Source: Bacillus sp. FJAT-18017 (GTDB lineage: Bacteria; Bacillota; Bacilli; Bacillales; Cytobacillaceae). From it: a stretch of 64,000 nucleotides of DNA. The notes beneath the pieces are model-generated. The model had not been told where the DNA came from. It made no database searches and worked only from the letters and a program-made list of their open reading frames with translations. Below, piece by piece: positions 36,220 through 44,513 of the stretch. The position numbers were made by a program, and so were the translations under genes. How positions within the stretch are numbered: the first letter of the stretch is position 1; every line of letters begins with the position of its first letter. Location of the stretch: positions 1,513,501 to 1,577,500 of the forward strand of contig NZ_CP012602.1 of the NCBI RefSeq assembly GCF_001278805.1. The letters are read 5' to 3'.

Positions 36220-36933
36220 TCAACGCGCTCCCTCACCAGTAAAAAGAATCTTGAATGTCTTCATCATAATTTTCATTTCAAACTTGAACGTTAGTTTCTG
36301 AATGTACTCCAAATCATATTGAAGCTTTTCTTCAGGTGTAATATCATAGCCGCCGTTTACCTGGGCAAGCCCTGTCAGTCCTGGTTTAACGAGCAGGCGT
36401 TTTTCAAATCCTGCAATCTCCTGATTGAACTTCTTTACAAAAACGGGCCGTTCAGGTCTTGGCCCAACAATTGACATGTCTCCCTTTAAAACCAAAAGGA
36501 GCTGTGGCAGTTCATCAATCCGTGTTTTTCGAATAAATGCACCCACCCTGGTAACGCGGGGATCGCATTTCGCCGCCCATCTAGCACCTTGCTTTTCTGC
36601 ATCGATTCTCATCGACCTGAGTTTAATAATTTTAAAGGTTCTGCCATTCTGGCCAACTCTCTCCTGAAAATAGAAAGGAGAACCAGGGGTCTCCAAAATG
36701 ATTAGCAGAGCAAAAAGTAAGATGACGGGAAGAGACAGCACAATGCCGATGCCACCAATTACAATATCAATAATTCTCTTTAAATAGAGGTATTGATATG
36801 CATCTCTTGAAAGTGATAGATTGGAGATTTCTTTGACTCTTGCATAATCGTGATAGAAATTGTAGGCCTTTTCTGTACTCACAAACACACCACCCAAGCC
36901 ACATTTTGTAACTGACATATAGAGTTTAGCCAT
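36220..36933 (-). CDS. tuaA: Undecaprenyl-phosphate sugar transferase, TuaA-like
   Basis: About 220-237 residues of the bacterial sugar-transferase (monotopic PGT) family. A re-entrant membrane helix (IIDIVIGGIGIVLSLPVILL) precedes FYFQERVGQNGRTFKIIKLR, the RRTRIDELPQ-like RKTRIDELPQL, SIVGPRPERP and KPGLTGLAQVNG. It starts each repeat by placing a sugar-1-phosphate on undecaprenyl phosphate. The start is uncertain: ATG at 36933 has no good ribosome site, while GTG at 36882 follows GGGTGGTG. It is the first gene of the tua operon. Confidence 0.88.
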   Translation of the reverse strand: MAKLYMSVTKCGLGGVFVSTEKAYNFYHDYARVKEISNLSLSRDAYQYLYLKRIIDIVIGGIGIVLSLPVILLFALLIILETPGSPFYFQERVGQNGRTFKIIKLRSMRIDAEKQGARWAAKCDPRVTRVGAFIRKTRIDELPQLLLVLKGDMSIVGPRPERPVFVKKFNQEIAGFEKRLLVKPGLTGLAQVNGGYDITPEEKLQYDLEYIQKLTFKFEMKIMMKTFKILFTGEGAR

Positions 36934-36969
36934 AATTCGTGAAGAAGATATTGAGCCTTTACTAATACT

Positions 36970-37036
36970 TTGTAAGGATTGTTAAGACTTTTCTAAAAAT
37001 TTGATTTCTTGTAAGCTTTTTTACATCTGTGTAAAT
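36970..37036 (-). promoter_or_regulatory. Candidate PhoP-box repeats upstream of tuaA
   Basis: On the minus strand TTTACA (37035-37030), TTACAA (about 37014), TTAACA (about 36984) and TTACAA (about 36974) lie in one orientation at spacings near multiples of 10-11 bp. PhoP binds such TTAACA-like direct repeats, and the B. subtilis tua operon is PhoP-activated in phosphate starvation. The match is by eye. Confidence 0.42.
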
Positions 37037-37388
37037 TTAAGAAAGGAAAATTGGAGGATATATATATATAGAAGGAAAAGGGGACTGACAATCTTAAAGT
37101 GTTACACTTTTGTCATAAAGGTAATCTTACTGATTGGTACTTTTAAGAAATCAATAAGTAAACCATTTCTTTTTCTTCATTGATTTTTAACGAATTTTAG
37201 CCAGAAGTCCCCTTCCTCAAAAATCCGAAAGATTTTAGGTGGGGGATGAATGGAGTGTGTTTCTGTTTTGGCTTAGAAATGAAACCGGTTAAAAATATAT
37301 ATGCTAACACAAGACAAACATACGTTCCGTTTGGTAAAATATTCTTATATAGTAGTTTCGTTCAAACATGGACAAGGGAGGTGAAAAG

Positions 37389-38732
37389 ATGGCTACCGAC
37401 AAGAATGGAAACTATATAAAAGGTACCAAAAAAGAGCTGCCTGAAGGTTGGGTTACGTATGGCTTTCGTTTTGCAATATTCCCGGCTGAAGAAGATAGAA
37501 AAGTATTAGAACGCTCTTTCGGATGCGAACGAAAAGTATACAATGAGTATGTAGCTGCACTCTACGAACATTTGGAGAAAATCGGGTTTCAAGGCGGATT
37601 CATTCAATACAAAACTCCTAACTACACCACCATCACTCAGAAATATGACTTTCTCGATAAATCCAACGATTCGTTTGTTTACAATGATGCGAAAATCCGT
37701 TTTCAGGCCGCGGTGAAGAAATATAATGATGAATTCGCCAAAAAGCCGATGCAGTACAAAAAAGCGGTCCGGAAAAAGATGCGAACGGCTGGTTATGTTC
37801 CGACTCTGCGAGACATGAAAGGCCTCCCCAAATTCCACAGTAAGAAGCAAGGAAAGTTCAGCTACACCACCAATCAAACGAATGGAAATATTAAAATCGT
37901 CCAACGTAACGCCCAATCCCTGCTATGTATCCCGAAATTTCGAAATGGAATCCCGATTGCCATGCATCGTGAGTTACCTAAAGAAGCGATTATCAAGAAA
38001 GCGACCATTAAAAGGGAAGGAGATCGCTATATGGTATCGTTGTCTGTGGATTTTCCAATGAAGCAAGAGCCGTTACGGAGTAACATCGAGGAAGATGAAG
38101 TGCTGGCTCTGGATTATAGCCAAACTAATTTATACGTGGATAGCGAGGGGTGTAAAGCCGGGTATCCAAGGTACCATAAGATCATTGAAAAGCGCCAGAG
38201 ACGGTTGAACAAATCATTGGCCAGGAAAAGGAATAGAGCTCTGGTCGATTCTGAGGACAGGATTCTTTACTCAACTACTTATCAAAACACGCTTAAGAAC
38301 TATCAAAAAACCATGGCCAAGGCAAAAAACCAGCGGAAAGATTTTCTCCACAAAAGAAGCAATCAGATAACCAATGATTATGCCGCTATTGTGGTGGAAG
38401 ACCTGGATTTGAGCAATTTGGCACAATGCCTGTCCCTGGGCAAGAAATTGCATGACAACGGGTTCGGCATGTTCCGAACCATGTTGGAGTATAAAGCGAA
38501 GAAAAAAGGAAAGCATCTTATCTTCGCAGATACATTCTTTCCTTCCACAAAACTATGCAGTGAATGCAATTCAAAAAAAGAAACAGTAAAACTCTCAGAG
38601 AGAGTGTATGTGTGCGAGCATTGCCGCACAAAAATGGATCGAGACTATAATGCGGCCAAAAATCTAAAACAGTACGGAATCAAGATACTGTCGGATTTAG
38701 GTTTTATGGCTGGGGTACCAGTGCCGGTATAG
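37389..38732 (+). CDS. tnpB: TnpB-type RNA-guided nuclease (OrfB)
   Basis: 447 residues from the ATG at 37389, which has an AAGGGAGGTG site; the ATG seven codons upstream does not. The RuvC-like active site appears complete. Numbering from the upstream ATG: D249 in LALDYSQTNL, E344 in IVVEDLDLSNL, and the DRDYNAAKNL block (D424/D426). The zinc ribbon has Cys397/400 (CSEC) and Cys416/419 (CEHC). The N-terminal part has the FRFAIFPAEE start of the wedge domain. TnpB is cut-guided by the element's right-end RNA and helps element retention. At about 450 aa it is slightly larger than ISDra2 TnpB (408 aa). Without TnpA it cannot transpose on its own. Confidence 0.9.
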   Translation: MATDKNGNYIKGTKKELPEGWVTYGFRFAIFPAEEDRKVLERSFGCERKVYNEYVAALYEHLEKIGFQGGFIQYKTPNYTTITQKYDFLDKSNDSFVYNDAKIRFQAAVKKYNDEFAKKPMQYKKAVRKKMRTAGYVPTLRDMKGLPKFHSKKQGKFSYTTNQTNGNIKIVQRNAQSLLCIPKFRNGIPIAMHRELPKEAIIKKATIKREGDRYMVSLSVDFPMKQEPLRSNIEEDEVLALDYSQTNLYVDSEGCKAGYPRYHKIIEKRQRRLNKSLARKRNRALVDSEDRILYSTTYQNTLKNYQKTMAKAKNQRKDFLHKRSNQITNDYAAIVVEDLDLSNLAQCLSLGKKLHDNGFGMFRTMLEYKAKKKGKHLIFADTFFPSTKLCSECNSKKETVKLSERVYVCEHCRTKMDRDYNAAKNLKQYGIKILSDLGFMAGVPVPV

Positions 38733-38890
38733 GCTGTATCCATTTTCAGTAGTGGCAGGGACGCCACGAATTCAAGGCTAGTGACATGAGGCGTTAGTCT
38801 TGTGGATGCCCTAGCAATAAAAGAAAAAGGTGAAAGCCTTTGGAAGCCCCCACTTCAAATTTCGTAGAAATTAAGTGGTGGGTAGTTCAC
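38700..38890 (+). ncRNA. Predicted omega-RNA of the TnpB element
   Basis: The sequence from the tnpB 3' end to the element's right end holds two structured blocks and a terminal hairpin before TAGTTCAC. By analogy with characterised TnpB systems, this is the guide-RNA scaffold, with the guide being the 16-20 nt just outside the element (AGGTGTGCAACTTGATGACA, from 38891). Confidence 0.5.
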
Positions 38891-38934
38891 AGGTGTGCAA
38901 CTTGATGACAGGACGGTAATTCGGAATCGAAAAA

Positions 38935-38963
38935 AACACCGGAATATAGGCTCCGATGTTCTT
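38935..38963 (-). terminator. Terminator of galE
   Basis: On the minus strand AACATCGGAG and CTCCGATGTT-like arms (ACATCGGAGCC / GGAATATAGG... CCGGTGTT) enclose a loop and run into TTTTTTT, just after the galE stop. Confidence 0.75.
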
Positions 38964-38975
38964 TTCGACATATAA

Positions 38976-40028
38976 TTAAACTTTTTCTGTAACCGGCTGC
39001 TTCTCAACCAGCTTACCTTTTACATAACCGTTAATATTATTCAACTGCCATCTCCACGAATCTGTGCACATTTCGTTAATTTCTTTTGTAGCGTGCCAAC
39101 CAAGCTCATTTTTCGCCTTCTCGGGATTTGCAAAACATTCGGCAATATCACCAGGCCTGCGTTCGGTTACTTTGTAAGGTATCACTTTCCCGGTTGCTTT
39201 CTCAAAAGCCTGAATCACTTCAAAAACACTATATCCCTTTCCTGTGCCTAAGTTGTATGCATCGAATCCTGTTTCTGATTGAATTTTTTCCAATGCTTTT
39301 AAATGTCCAAGGGCCAAATCAACTACATGGATATAATCCCTTACACCTGTACCATCTTTGGTTGGATAATCAGATCCAAAAACCTTCAGCTCTCTTAATC
39401 TCCCGGCTGCTACCTGGGTGATATAGGGCATCAGGTTATTTGGAATTCCATTGGGGTCTTCCCCAATAAGGCCGCTCTGATGTGCCCCGATTGGATTGAA
39501 GTATCTAAGGCAGGATATGCTCCACTCGGGATCTGAGTTATAAAGATCTTTTAAGATTTCCTCAATGAATAGCTTGGATCGGCCGTACGGATTCGTCGAC
39601 CCCAGGGGCAGATCTTCCGGGATAGGAACTGCTTTAGGAACTCCATATACAGTTGCCGAGGAACTGAATACCATTTTCTTTACCTCGAATTTTTTCATAA
39701 CATCACAAAGGATTAAGGTGCCACCCACATTATTATGATAATAGCGAAGTGGATCTGTTACCGATTCTCCTACAGCTTTTAGTCCGGCAAAATGAATGAC
39801 AGCATCTATATTGTTCTCGGCAAATACTGTCTCAAGGGTGCTCTTGTCCAATAAGTCAGCTTCATAAAAAGGAAAATCTTTACCTGTTATTTGTCTTATT
39901 CTTTCTAATGCCTCAGGATTGCTATTTGTAAAGTTATCAATTGAGACAATGTCATAATCTGCATTTAGAAGTTCCACACATGTATGGGACCCAATAAATC
40001 CTGCGCCACCAGTAACTAAAATAGCCAT
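38976..40028 (-). CDS. galE: UDP-glucose 4-epimerase
   Basis: A 350-residue SDR-type enzyme interconverting UDP-glucose and UDP-galactose (or the GlcNAc/GalNAc pair). The NAD-binding [18 protein letters not shown], the active-site Ser-x24-Tyr-x3-Lys region (FSSSATVYG then NPYGRSK), and [12 protein letters not shown] are complete. It supplies galactose or GalNAc precursors for the nearby envelope polymers. A GGAGGTAG site precedes the ATG. It is separated from tuaA by the TnpB element. Confidence 0.95.
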   Translation of the reverse strand: MAILVTGGAGFIGSHTCVELLNADYDIVSIDNFTNSNPEALERIRQITGKDFPFYEADLLDKSTLETVFAENNIDAVIHFAGLKAVGESVTDPLRYYHNNVGGTLILCDVMKKFEVKKMVFSSSATVYGVPKAVPIPEDLPLGSTNPYGRSKLFIEEILKDLYNSDPEWSISCLRYFNPIGAHQSGLIGEDPNGIPNNLMPYITQVAAGRLRELKVFGSDYPTKDGTGVRDYIHVVDLALGHLKALEKIQSETGFDAYNLGTGKGYSVFEVIQAFEKATGKVIPYKVTERRPGDIAECFANPEKAKNELGWHATKEINEMCTDSWRWQLNNINGYVKGKLVEKQPVTEKV

Positions 40029-40447
40029 ACACTACCTCCAAGAGTTATATTTTTTTCTGCACTATCCCGGCACCAAGGTAACTTTAAATTAAGAAATATC
40101 TGATAAAGGGATATAGTTCAGATTACCATTCCGTTAATAATATTCAGCCAAGATAGTGTTAAGTCTCCGTTATTTTTATGTAAAATAAATGGCAAGACAG
40201 GGATAGTTACAATCTATAAAAGAAATTTTTGATGGAAAAGCTGTATTAAAGGAGAATGTTTTTTTGCAAATTTGATTTGCAACTCCAATAGCGGAAATCA
40301 ACAGATTTGTTTTAACACAGCTATTAAAAAAATATGAACAAACTATTTCTAAACAATTAATTAATCTGTAACAAACAGCAAACAAGTTGATTCACGGCCA
40401 AATTAGTTTTAACTTTGAAGTAAGGGTTTTATTTTGGAGGAGATTTT
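40029..40447. other. Intergenic region between galE and the two-component operon
   Basis: 419 bp of AT-rich DNA holding divergent promoters for galE and the response regulator. AACAAACAGCAAACAA (about 40372-40387) is the one repeated motif I see, and it could bind the response regulator. A 69-codon minus frame (40176-40385) looks like noise. Confidence 0.45.
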
Positions 40448-41155
40448 ATGAGAATTCTCGTCATAGAGGATAATGAAAGTGTATGTGAAATGATCGGGAT
40501 GTTTTTCCTAAACGAAGGAATAGAAGGCCAGTTTGTCCATAATGGGCTAGAGGGATATAACCGCTATAAAGCGGGCGGATGGGATTTGCTTATTGTCGAC
40601 TGGATGCTGCCAGGCATGGATGGTGTGACGCTTTGCCGGAAAATCCGGCAAGAAAACAGTTCAGTGCCAATTATTATGCTTACTGCCAAGGATAGTGAAT
40701 CGGATCAAGTGCTGGGGCTAGAGATGGGCGCGGATGATTATGTAACGAAGCCATTCAGCCCTTTAACACTAATGGCCAGAATCAGAGCTGTTGCCCGACG
40801 CTATCAAAATACGGCTGAAGGCACGCAAGAACCCAGGAATGTCATTTCAACAAAGCATTTTGTTATTGATAAAGATACAAGGGAAGTCAATTTGGATGGA
40901 AAAACGATAACAAACTTGACACCAAAGGAATTTGACCTACTATCCTTCCTGGCAACCAATCCAAGGCAGGTCTTTACTAGAGACCAACTGCTTGAAAGGG
41001 TTTGGGGCTACCAGTTTTATGGGGATGAACGAACGGTCGATGTCCATATTAAACGCCTCAGGAAAAAAGTTGGCACAAGTGCCCAGCCTTTTTTCCATAC
41101 TGTATGGGGGGTTGGCTATAAATTCGATGAAACGGTAGAAACAAATGAAAATTAA
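40448..41155 (+). CDS. OmpR-family response regulator (CssR-like)
   Basis: A 235-residue regulator with receiver domain (phosphoacceptor D51 in LLIVDWMLPGMDG, T/K in LTAKD and VTKPF) and a C-terminal winged helix (LTPKEFDLLSFLATN to DERTVDVHIKRLRKKVG). It overlaps the downstream histidine kinase by 11 bp. An HtrA protease gene and a PrsA-like gene follow, so this is most like CssR, the secretion-stress regulator of htrA in B. subtilis. The link to Css is inferred from context and could be another envelope-stress system. The ribosome site is GGAGGAG. Confidence 0.88.
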   Translation: MRILVIEDNESVCEMIGMFFLNEGIEGQFVHNGLEGYNRYKAGGWDLLIVDWMLPGMDGVTLCRKIRQENSSVPIIMLTAKDSESDQVLGLEMGADDYVTKPFSPLTLMARIRAVARRYQNTAEGTQEPRNVISTKHFVIDKDTREVNLDGKTITNLTPKEFDLLSFLATNPRQVFTRDQLLERVWGYQFYGDERTVDVHIKRLRKKVGTSAQPFFHTVWGVGYKFDETVETNEN

Positions 41156-42581
41156 GTACTTTTATCAGCAGTTGTTCAGCCATATTGGGGTACTGATTGC
41201 AGCATTCCTCGTCCTCAGTCTGCTGTTCACCAGTTATGTTGAAAAGATTGTATTTCAAAATAAAACAGACGAGCTGCTTGAATATGGGCGAAATATACTC
41301 ATTGACCTGGGGCGCAGCGGGCAAAACCCAAGAGCAGTTGAGACGGTCATCAATCAATATGCAAGGGTGCTGTTTGGAAGGGATATTCAATTCAGTGTGT
41401 TTGAGGTAGATGAAAATCGAGTAGATTTGCTGAATCCAATTGACTGGCGTGGCCCAGCAATTGTTTTGACTCAGAATGACTGGGAACAGCTTCGTTCCGG
41501 AAGTCCAGTAGTAATCAAGTCAGACTTGAAACGCTATAACCAGAATGTATCGATTGTAACCGTCCCTTACATTACGGGTAGTGGATTCGTTGGTGGTGTT
41601 CTGTTAATTTCCCCAGTTAAAGGTCCTAGGGAAATGATTAGCGGTATCAATGAATATTTGCTGTACACAGTCTTGATTGCACTCGGGGTTTCATTCCTTC
41701 TCAGCTGGCTCCTATCTAGAATTCACGTAATCCGCATCAAGCGTATACAAAAGGCTGCCTCAGCGGTGGCAGCAGGAGATTATAGTGTACATGTGCCTTC
41801 CTCCCATTTTGATGATGAAATCGGAGAGCTTTCAAATGATTTTAACCATATGGTTAATAAGATTAGTCAGTCCATGGAGGAAATCGACAGCCTTGAAAAC
41901 AGGCGAAGGCAATTCATGGCGGACGTTTCCCATGAAATGCGGACTCCGCTTACTACAATAAGTGGGATTATTGAAGGGCTCAGGAATGATATGATACCGG
42001 AGCAGGAAAAAGAAAAGGGCATAAACTTGGTAAGCAAAGAAACGAAACGGTTGATCCGGCTTGTTAATGAGAACCTGGACTACGAGAAAATCCGCTCCAA
42101 CCAGGTCACTTTGAACAAGGAAGAAATTCAGCTATTGGAGGCTTTTGAAATTATCAAGGAGCAGCTCGACATGCAGGCGGAGGAGCGCGGCAATAAAATC
42201 GAGCTCAAAGTTAGTGAGGATATTATGATTTTTGCGGATTATGACCGGCTCCTGCAAATTTTAATTAACATTACCAAAAATAGTATTCAGTTTACTACAG
42301 ATGGGAAGATCAGCCTTACCGGTTATGAAAAAGATGGCTTTAGCTTTATTGAAATTGAGGACACTGGTATTGGAATTGACGCTTCCGAAATTGAGAATAT
42401 ATGGCGCCGTTTTTACAAAGCTGATACATCAAGAAGGAACAATCCGTATGGTGCTTTCGGCCTCGGGCTTTCGATTGTAAAAAGGCTGGTTCGGCTCCAT
42501 GACGGTGACATCCGTGTAGAGAGTCAAAAAGGAAAAGGAACGAAATTTACAATTATGATCCCAATGCCAAAAGGCTTTTGA
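41145..42581 (+). CDS. Membrane sensor histidine kinase (CssS-like)
   Basis: A 478-residue kinase with membrane helices at about 13-30 and 172-191 enclosing an extracytoplasmic sensor of about 140 residues, then HAMP (RIQKAASAVAAGDYSVHVP), HisKA (phospho-His 263 in DVSHEMRTPLT) and HATPase_c (NITKNSIQFT, EDTGIGID, GLGLSIVKRL). Misfolded exported protein is the stimulus in B. subtilis CssS; here the same role is suggested by the downstream htrA and prsA-like genes. Translation is coupled to the regulator by an 11-bp overlap. Confidence 0.9.
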   Translation: MKIKYFYQQLFSHIGVLIAAFLVLSLLFTSYVEKIVFQNKTDELLEYGRNILIDLGRSGQNPRAVETVINQYARVLFGRDIQFSVFEVDENRVDLLNPIDWRGPAIVLTQNDWEQLRSGSPVVIKSDLKRYNQNVSIVTVPYITGSGFVGGVLLISPVKGPREMISGINEYLLYTVLIALGVSFLLSWLLSRIHVIRIKRIQKAASAVAAGDYSVHVPSSHFDDEIGELSNDFNHMVNKISQSMEEIDSLENRRRQFMADVSHEMRTPLTTISGIIEGLRNDMIPEQEKEKGINLVSKETKRLIRLVNENLDYEKIRSNQVTLNKEEIQLLEAFEIIKEQLDMQAEERGNKIELKVSEDIMIFADYDRLLQILINITKNSIQFTTDGKISLTGYEKDGFSFIEIEDTGIGIDASEIENIWRRFYKADTSRRNNPYGAFGLGLSIVKRLVRLHDGDIRVESQKGKGTKFTIMIPMPKGF

Positions 42582-42586
42582 TTCTG

Positions 42587-42618
42587 CTGCAGGGAATAAC
42601 CCTGCAGTATTTTTTTAG
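42587..42618 (+). terminator. Terminator of the two-component operon
   Basis: CTGCAGGG and CCCTGCAG close AATAA-type loop, followed by TATTTTTTT. Confidence 0.93.
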
Positions 42619-42845
42619 CTTTATAAAATGAACTTATGTAATGAAGTTAGTAATTGACTTCGCTTCGCAAAGGGAAGCTTCCAGAAATCATCATCGAAGT
42701 TAGACATAGGGAAGAAGTTTCTAGAAATATCCTCGCGGGGATATGTCGAAATTACCTGCCATGAGTGCTTCACTTCAAAATTCCCGCAGCAACCATTTTC
42801 CTCCTACGCACATTTATTATTACAAATTTAAAGGCCTTGCCTCAG

Positions 42846-42864
42846 TTTGTTAATAATTTGTTCA
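42846..42864 (+). promoter_or_regulatory. Direct-repeat candidate operator upstream of htrA
   Basis: TTTGTTAA (42846-42853) and TTTGTTCA (42857-42864) are direct repeats with an 11-bp period, the geometry used by OmpR-family regulators, 52 bp before the htrA ATG. They are the obvious candidate site for the adjacent response regulator. Confidence 0.4.
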
Positions 42865-42915
42865 TATCTCAGGTCTATCCTAAAGATAAATAAACAAAAG
42901 AAGCGGGAGGCATAA

Positions 42916-44175
42916 ATGATGGATGATTTTAATAAAACCTATGGGCCATTCCTTCCAGAACCTCAGCATCAGCCTGAGCAACGCCAAGAACAGAAGCCAG
43001 AAAAGAAACCAGGTAAATTCAAACGGTTCCTTTCGACTGTTTTAGCGGGGGTCATTGGATCTGCTGTTACTTTGGGTGCGGTTTACTATACAGATTTCAT
43101 TCCTTCTGGTTCCGATCAAGGGATAAAAGCAGCCGATACGGAGTCTATCTCCAACGCATCAGCTAATCTTGTACCGGCTGCTACTACTAGCAATGGAGAA
43201 ACGGGTTCAATTGCAGATATGGTAGAGAAAGCATCCAAGGCAATTGTTGGGATTGTCAATATTCAGGAAAATAGCAACCCGTTCACTGGAAACAGTGGAA
43301 GTGTAGAAAGTGGTTCAGGTTCGGGTGTAGTTTTTAAGAAAGCGGGAGATTTTGCCTACATCGTGACCAATAACCATGTCATTGAGAATGCAACAAAGGT
43401 AGAGGTCTCCTTCTTTGATGGAGAGAAGGCAACAGCTCAAGTTGTCGGAGCAGATGCTTTGACCGACCTTGCAGTAATAAAAGTTGATGCAAAATATGCT
43501 TCACAAGCTCTCGACTTTGCAGATTCGTCGACCTTAAGGCCTGGGGATGAAGTATTTGCAATTGGTAATCCGCTGGGCTTGGATTTATCAAGGACTGTTA
43601 CCCAGGGGATTGTCAGTGCGATAGACCGCAGCATTGACGTTTCGACTTCGGCAGGTCAATGGGAATTGGATGTTATTCAAACAGATGCAGCGATAAATCC
43701 GGGGAATTCTGGCGGTGCGCTAATCAATACAGCAGGTCAGGTAATTGGAATCAACTCACTAAAGATTTCTAATAGTGGAGTTGAGGGCTTAGGTTTTGCC
43801 ATTCCAAGTAATGATGTCGTTCCAATTGTTAATGAATTGATTGAAAAAGGGAAGGTTGAACGCCCTTATCTTGGAGTAAGCCTTGCAGACCTCGAGGAAA
43901 TCCATGCCTCTTATCTTGAAAACCTTCCTGATGGGGTTAAAGCAGGAACCATGGTCACATATGTACAGCCTGGATTTGGTGCTGATAAAGCTGGCATAAA
44001 GCAGCAAGATGTGATTGTTGAAATTAATGGGGAAAAAGTTGAAAATTCATCTGCTCTACGCAAATATTTGTACTCGAATGTAGAGGCAGGCGAAAAAATA
44101 ACACTCACGTTTTACCGTGATGGAAAAAAAGAAACAGCAGATGTGATACTGACTGGAGATAGTATCGTTCATTAA
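42916..44175 (+). CDS. htrA: HtrA/DegP-like membrane serine protease
   Basis: A 419-residue protein: short cytoplasmic Pro/Gln/Lys-rich N terminus, one membrane helix (FLSTVLAGVIGSAVTLGAVYY), a linker, a trypsin-like domain with catalytic triad H154 (TNNHVIE), D184 (TDLAVIKV) and S265 (NPGNSGGAL), and one PDZ domain (about 310-410: RPYLGVSLADL to ILTGDS). It degrades or refolds misfolded exported proteins at the outer membrane face. The layout equals B. subtilis HtrA/HtrB. GGGAGG precedes ATG-ATG; either Met could start. Confidence 0.93.
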   Translation: MMDDFNKTYGPFLPEPQHQPEQRQEQKPEKKPGKFKRFLSTVLAGVIGSAVTLGAVYYTDFIPSGSDQGIKAADTESISNASANLVPAATTSNGETGSIADMVEKASKAIVGIVNIQENSNPFTGNSGSVESGSGSGVVFKKAGDFAYIVTNNHVIENATKVEVSFFDGEKATAQVVGADALTDLAVIKVDAKYASQALDFADSSTLRPGDEVFAIGNPLGLDLSRTVTQGIVSAIDRSIDVSTSAGQWELDVIQTDAAINPGNSGGALINTAGQVIGINSLKISNSGVEGLGFAIPSNDVVPIVNELIEKGKVERPYLGVSLADLEEIHASYLENLPDGVKAGTMVTYVQPGFGADKAGIKQQDVIVEINGEKVENSSALRKYLYSNVEAGEKITLTFYRDGKKETADVILTGDSIVH

Positions 44176-44230
44176 TCCTGGATGTTGCTGAAGCTGTTAA
44201 AGCAGGATGATTATTACAAATGACCAATTG

Positions 44231-44266
44231 GAAGAGCTGTTTTATAGGCGCAAAAACAGCTCTTCG
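44231..44266 (+). terminator. Terminator of htrA
   Basis: GAAGAGCTGTTTT and AAAACAGCTCTTC form a 13-bp perfect stem followed by GTTTT. Confidence 0.93.
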
Positions 44267-44339
44267 TTTTGATGACATATCATTTAAAATACTATAAAGG
44301 TTAAACTGAAGAATGTCAGAAGCGTAGGTATTTTATTTA

Positions 44340-44462
44340 ATGGAAGCGGAAGGCACGAAGACTCCTACGGGAGAAAAGGTCAGTGGGAGACCCCGCAGGG
44401 AGCAAAGCGACGAGGAGGCTCCCAGGCCGCCCGTGGAAAGCGAAGTGCCTGGAGCGAAAATT
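44340..44462 (+). repeat. Second dispersed repeat family (GACTCCTRCGGGA type)
   Basis: GAAGCGGAAGGCACGAAGAC, CTCCTACGGGAGAAA, GAGACCCCGCAGG, GAGGAGGCTCCC and GGAAAGCGAAGTGCCTGGAG are the blocks of a GC-rich repeat I know to be abundant between genes in many Bacillus relatives. It differs from the AAAAGCGCAAGCGCC family. Nested inverted repeats would fold it into a strong hairpin. It lies in the leader of the PrsA-like gene. Confidence 0.8.
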
Positions 44463-44513
44463 GCAAAAAAACTTAAGTTAAACCTATATAGGTTCAATCC
44501 AGGGGGAAAATAT

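Larger units (their letters stand above)
37195..38890 (+). mobile_element. TnpB-only IS200/IS605-type element
   Basis: The element contains an intact tnpB and no tnpA. A left-end hairpin (CCCCTTCCTCAAAAATC with GATTTTAGGTGGGG, 37208-37246) and a right-end hairpin (CCCCCACTT with AAGTGGTGGG, 38847-38883) followed by TAGTTCAC are visible. Element boundaries are estimates. It lies between tuaA and galE, which both point the other way, and ends 45 bp before the galE terminator. Confidence 0.7.

Noticed and set aside
44340..44513. Extended N terminus for the PrsA-like protein
   Set aside because: The extra 58 codons come from repeat DNA; the ATG at 44514 has AGGGGGAA upstream and a signal-like N terminus.
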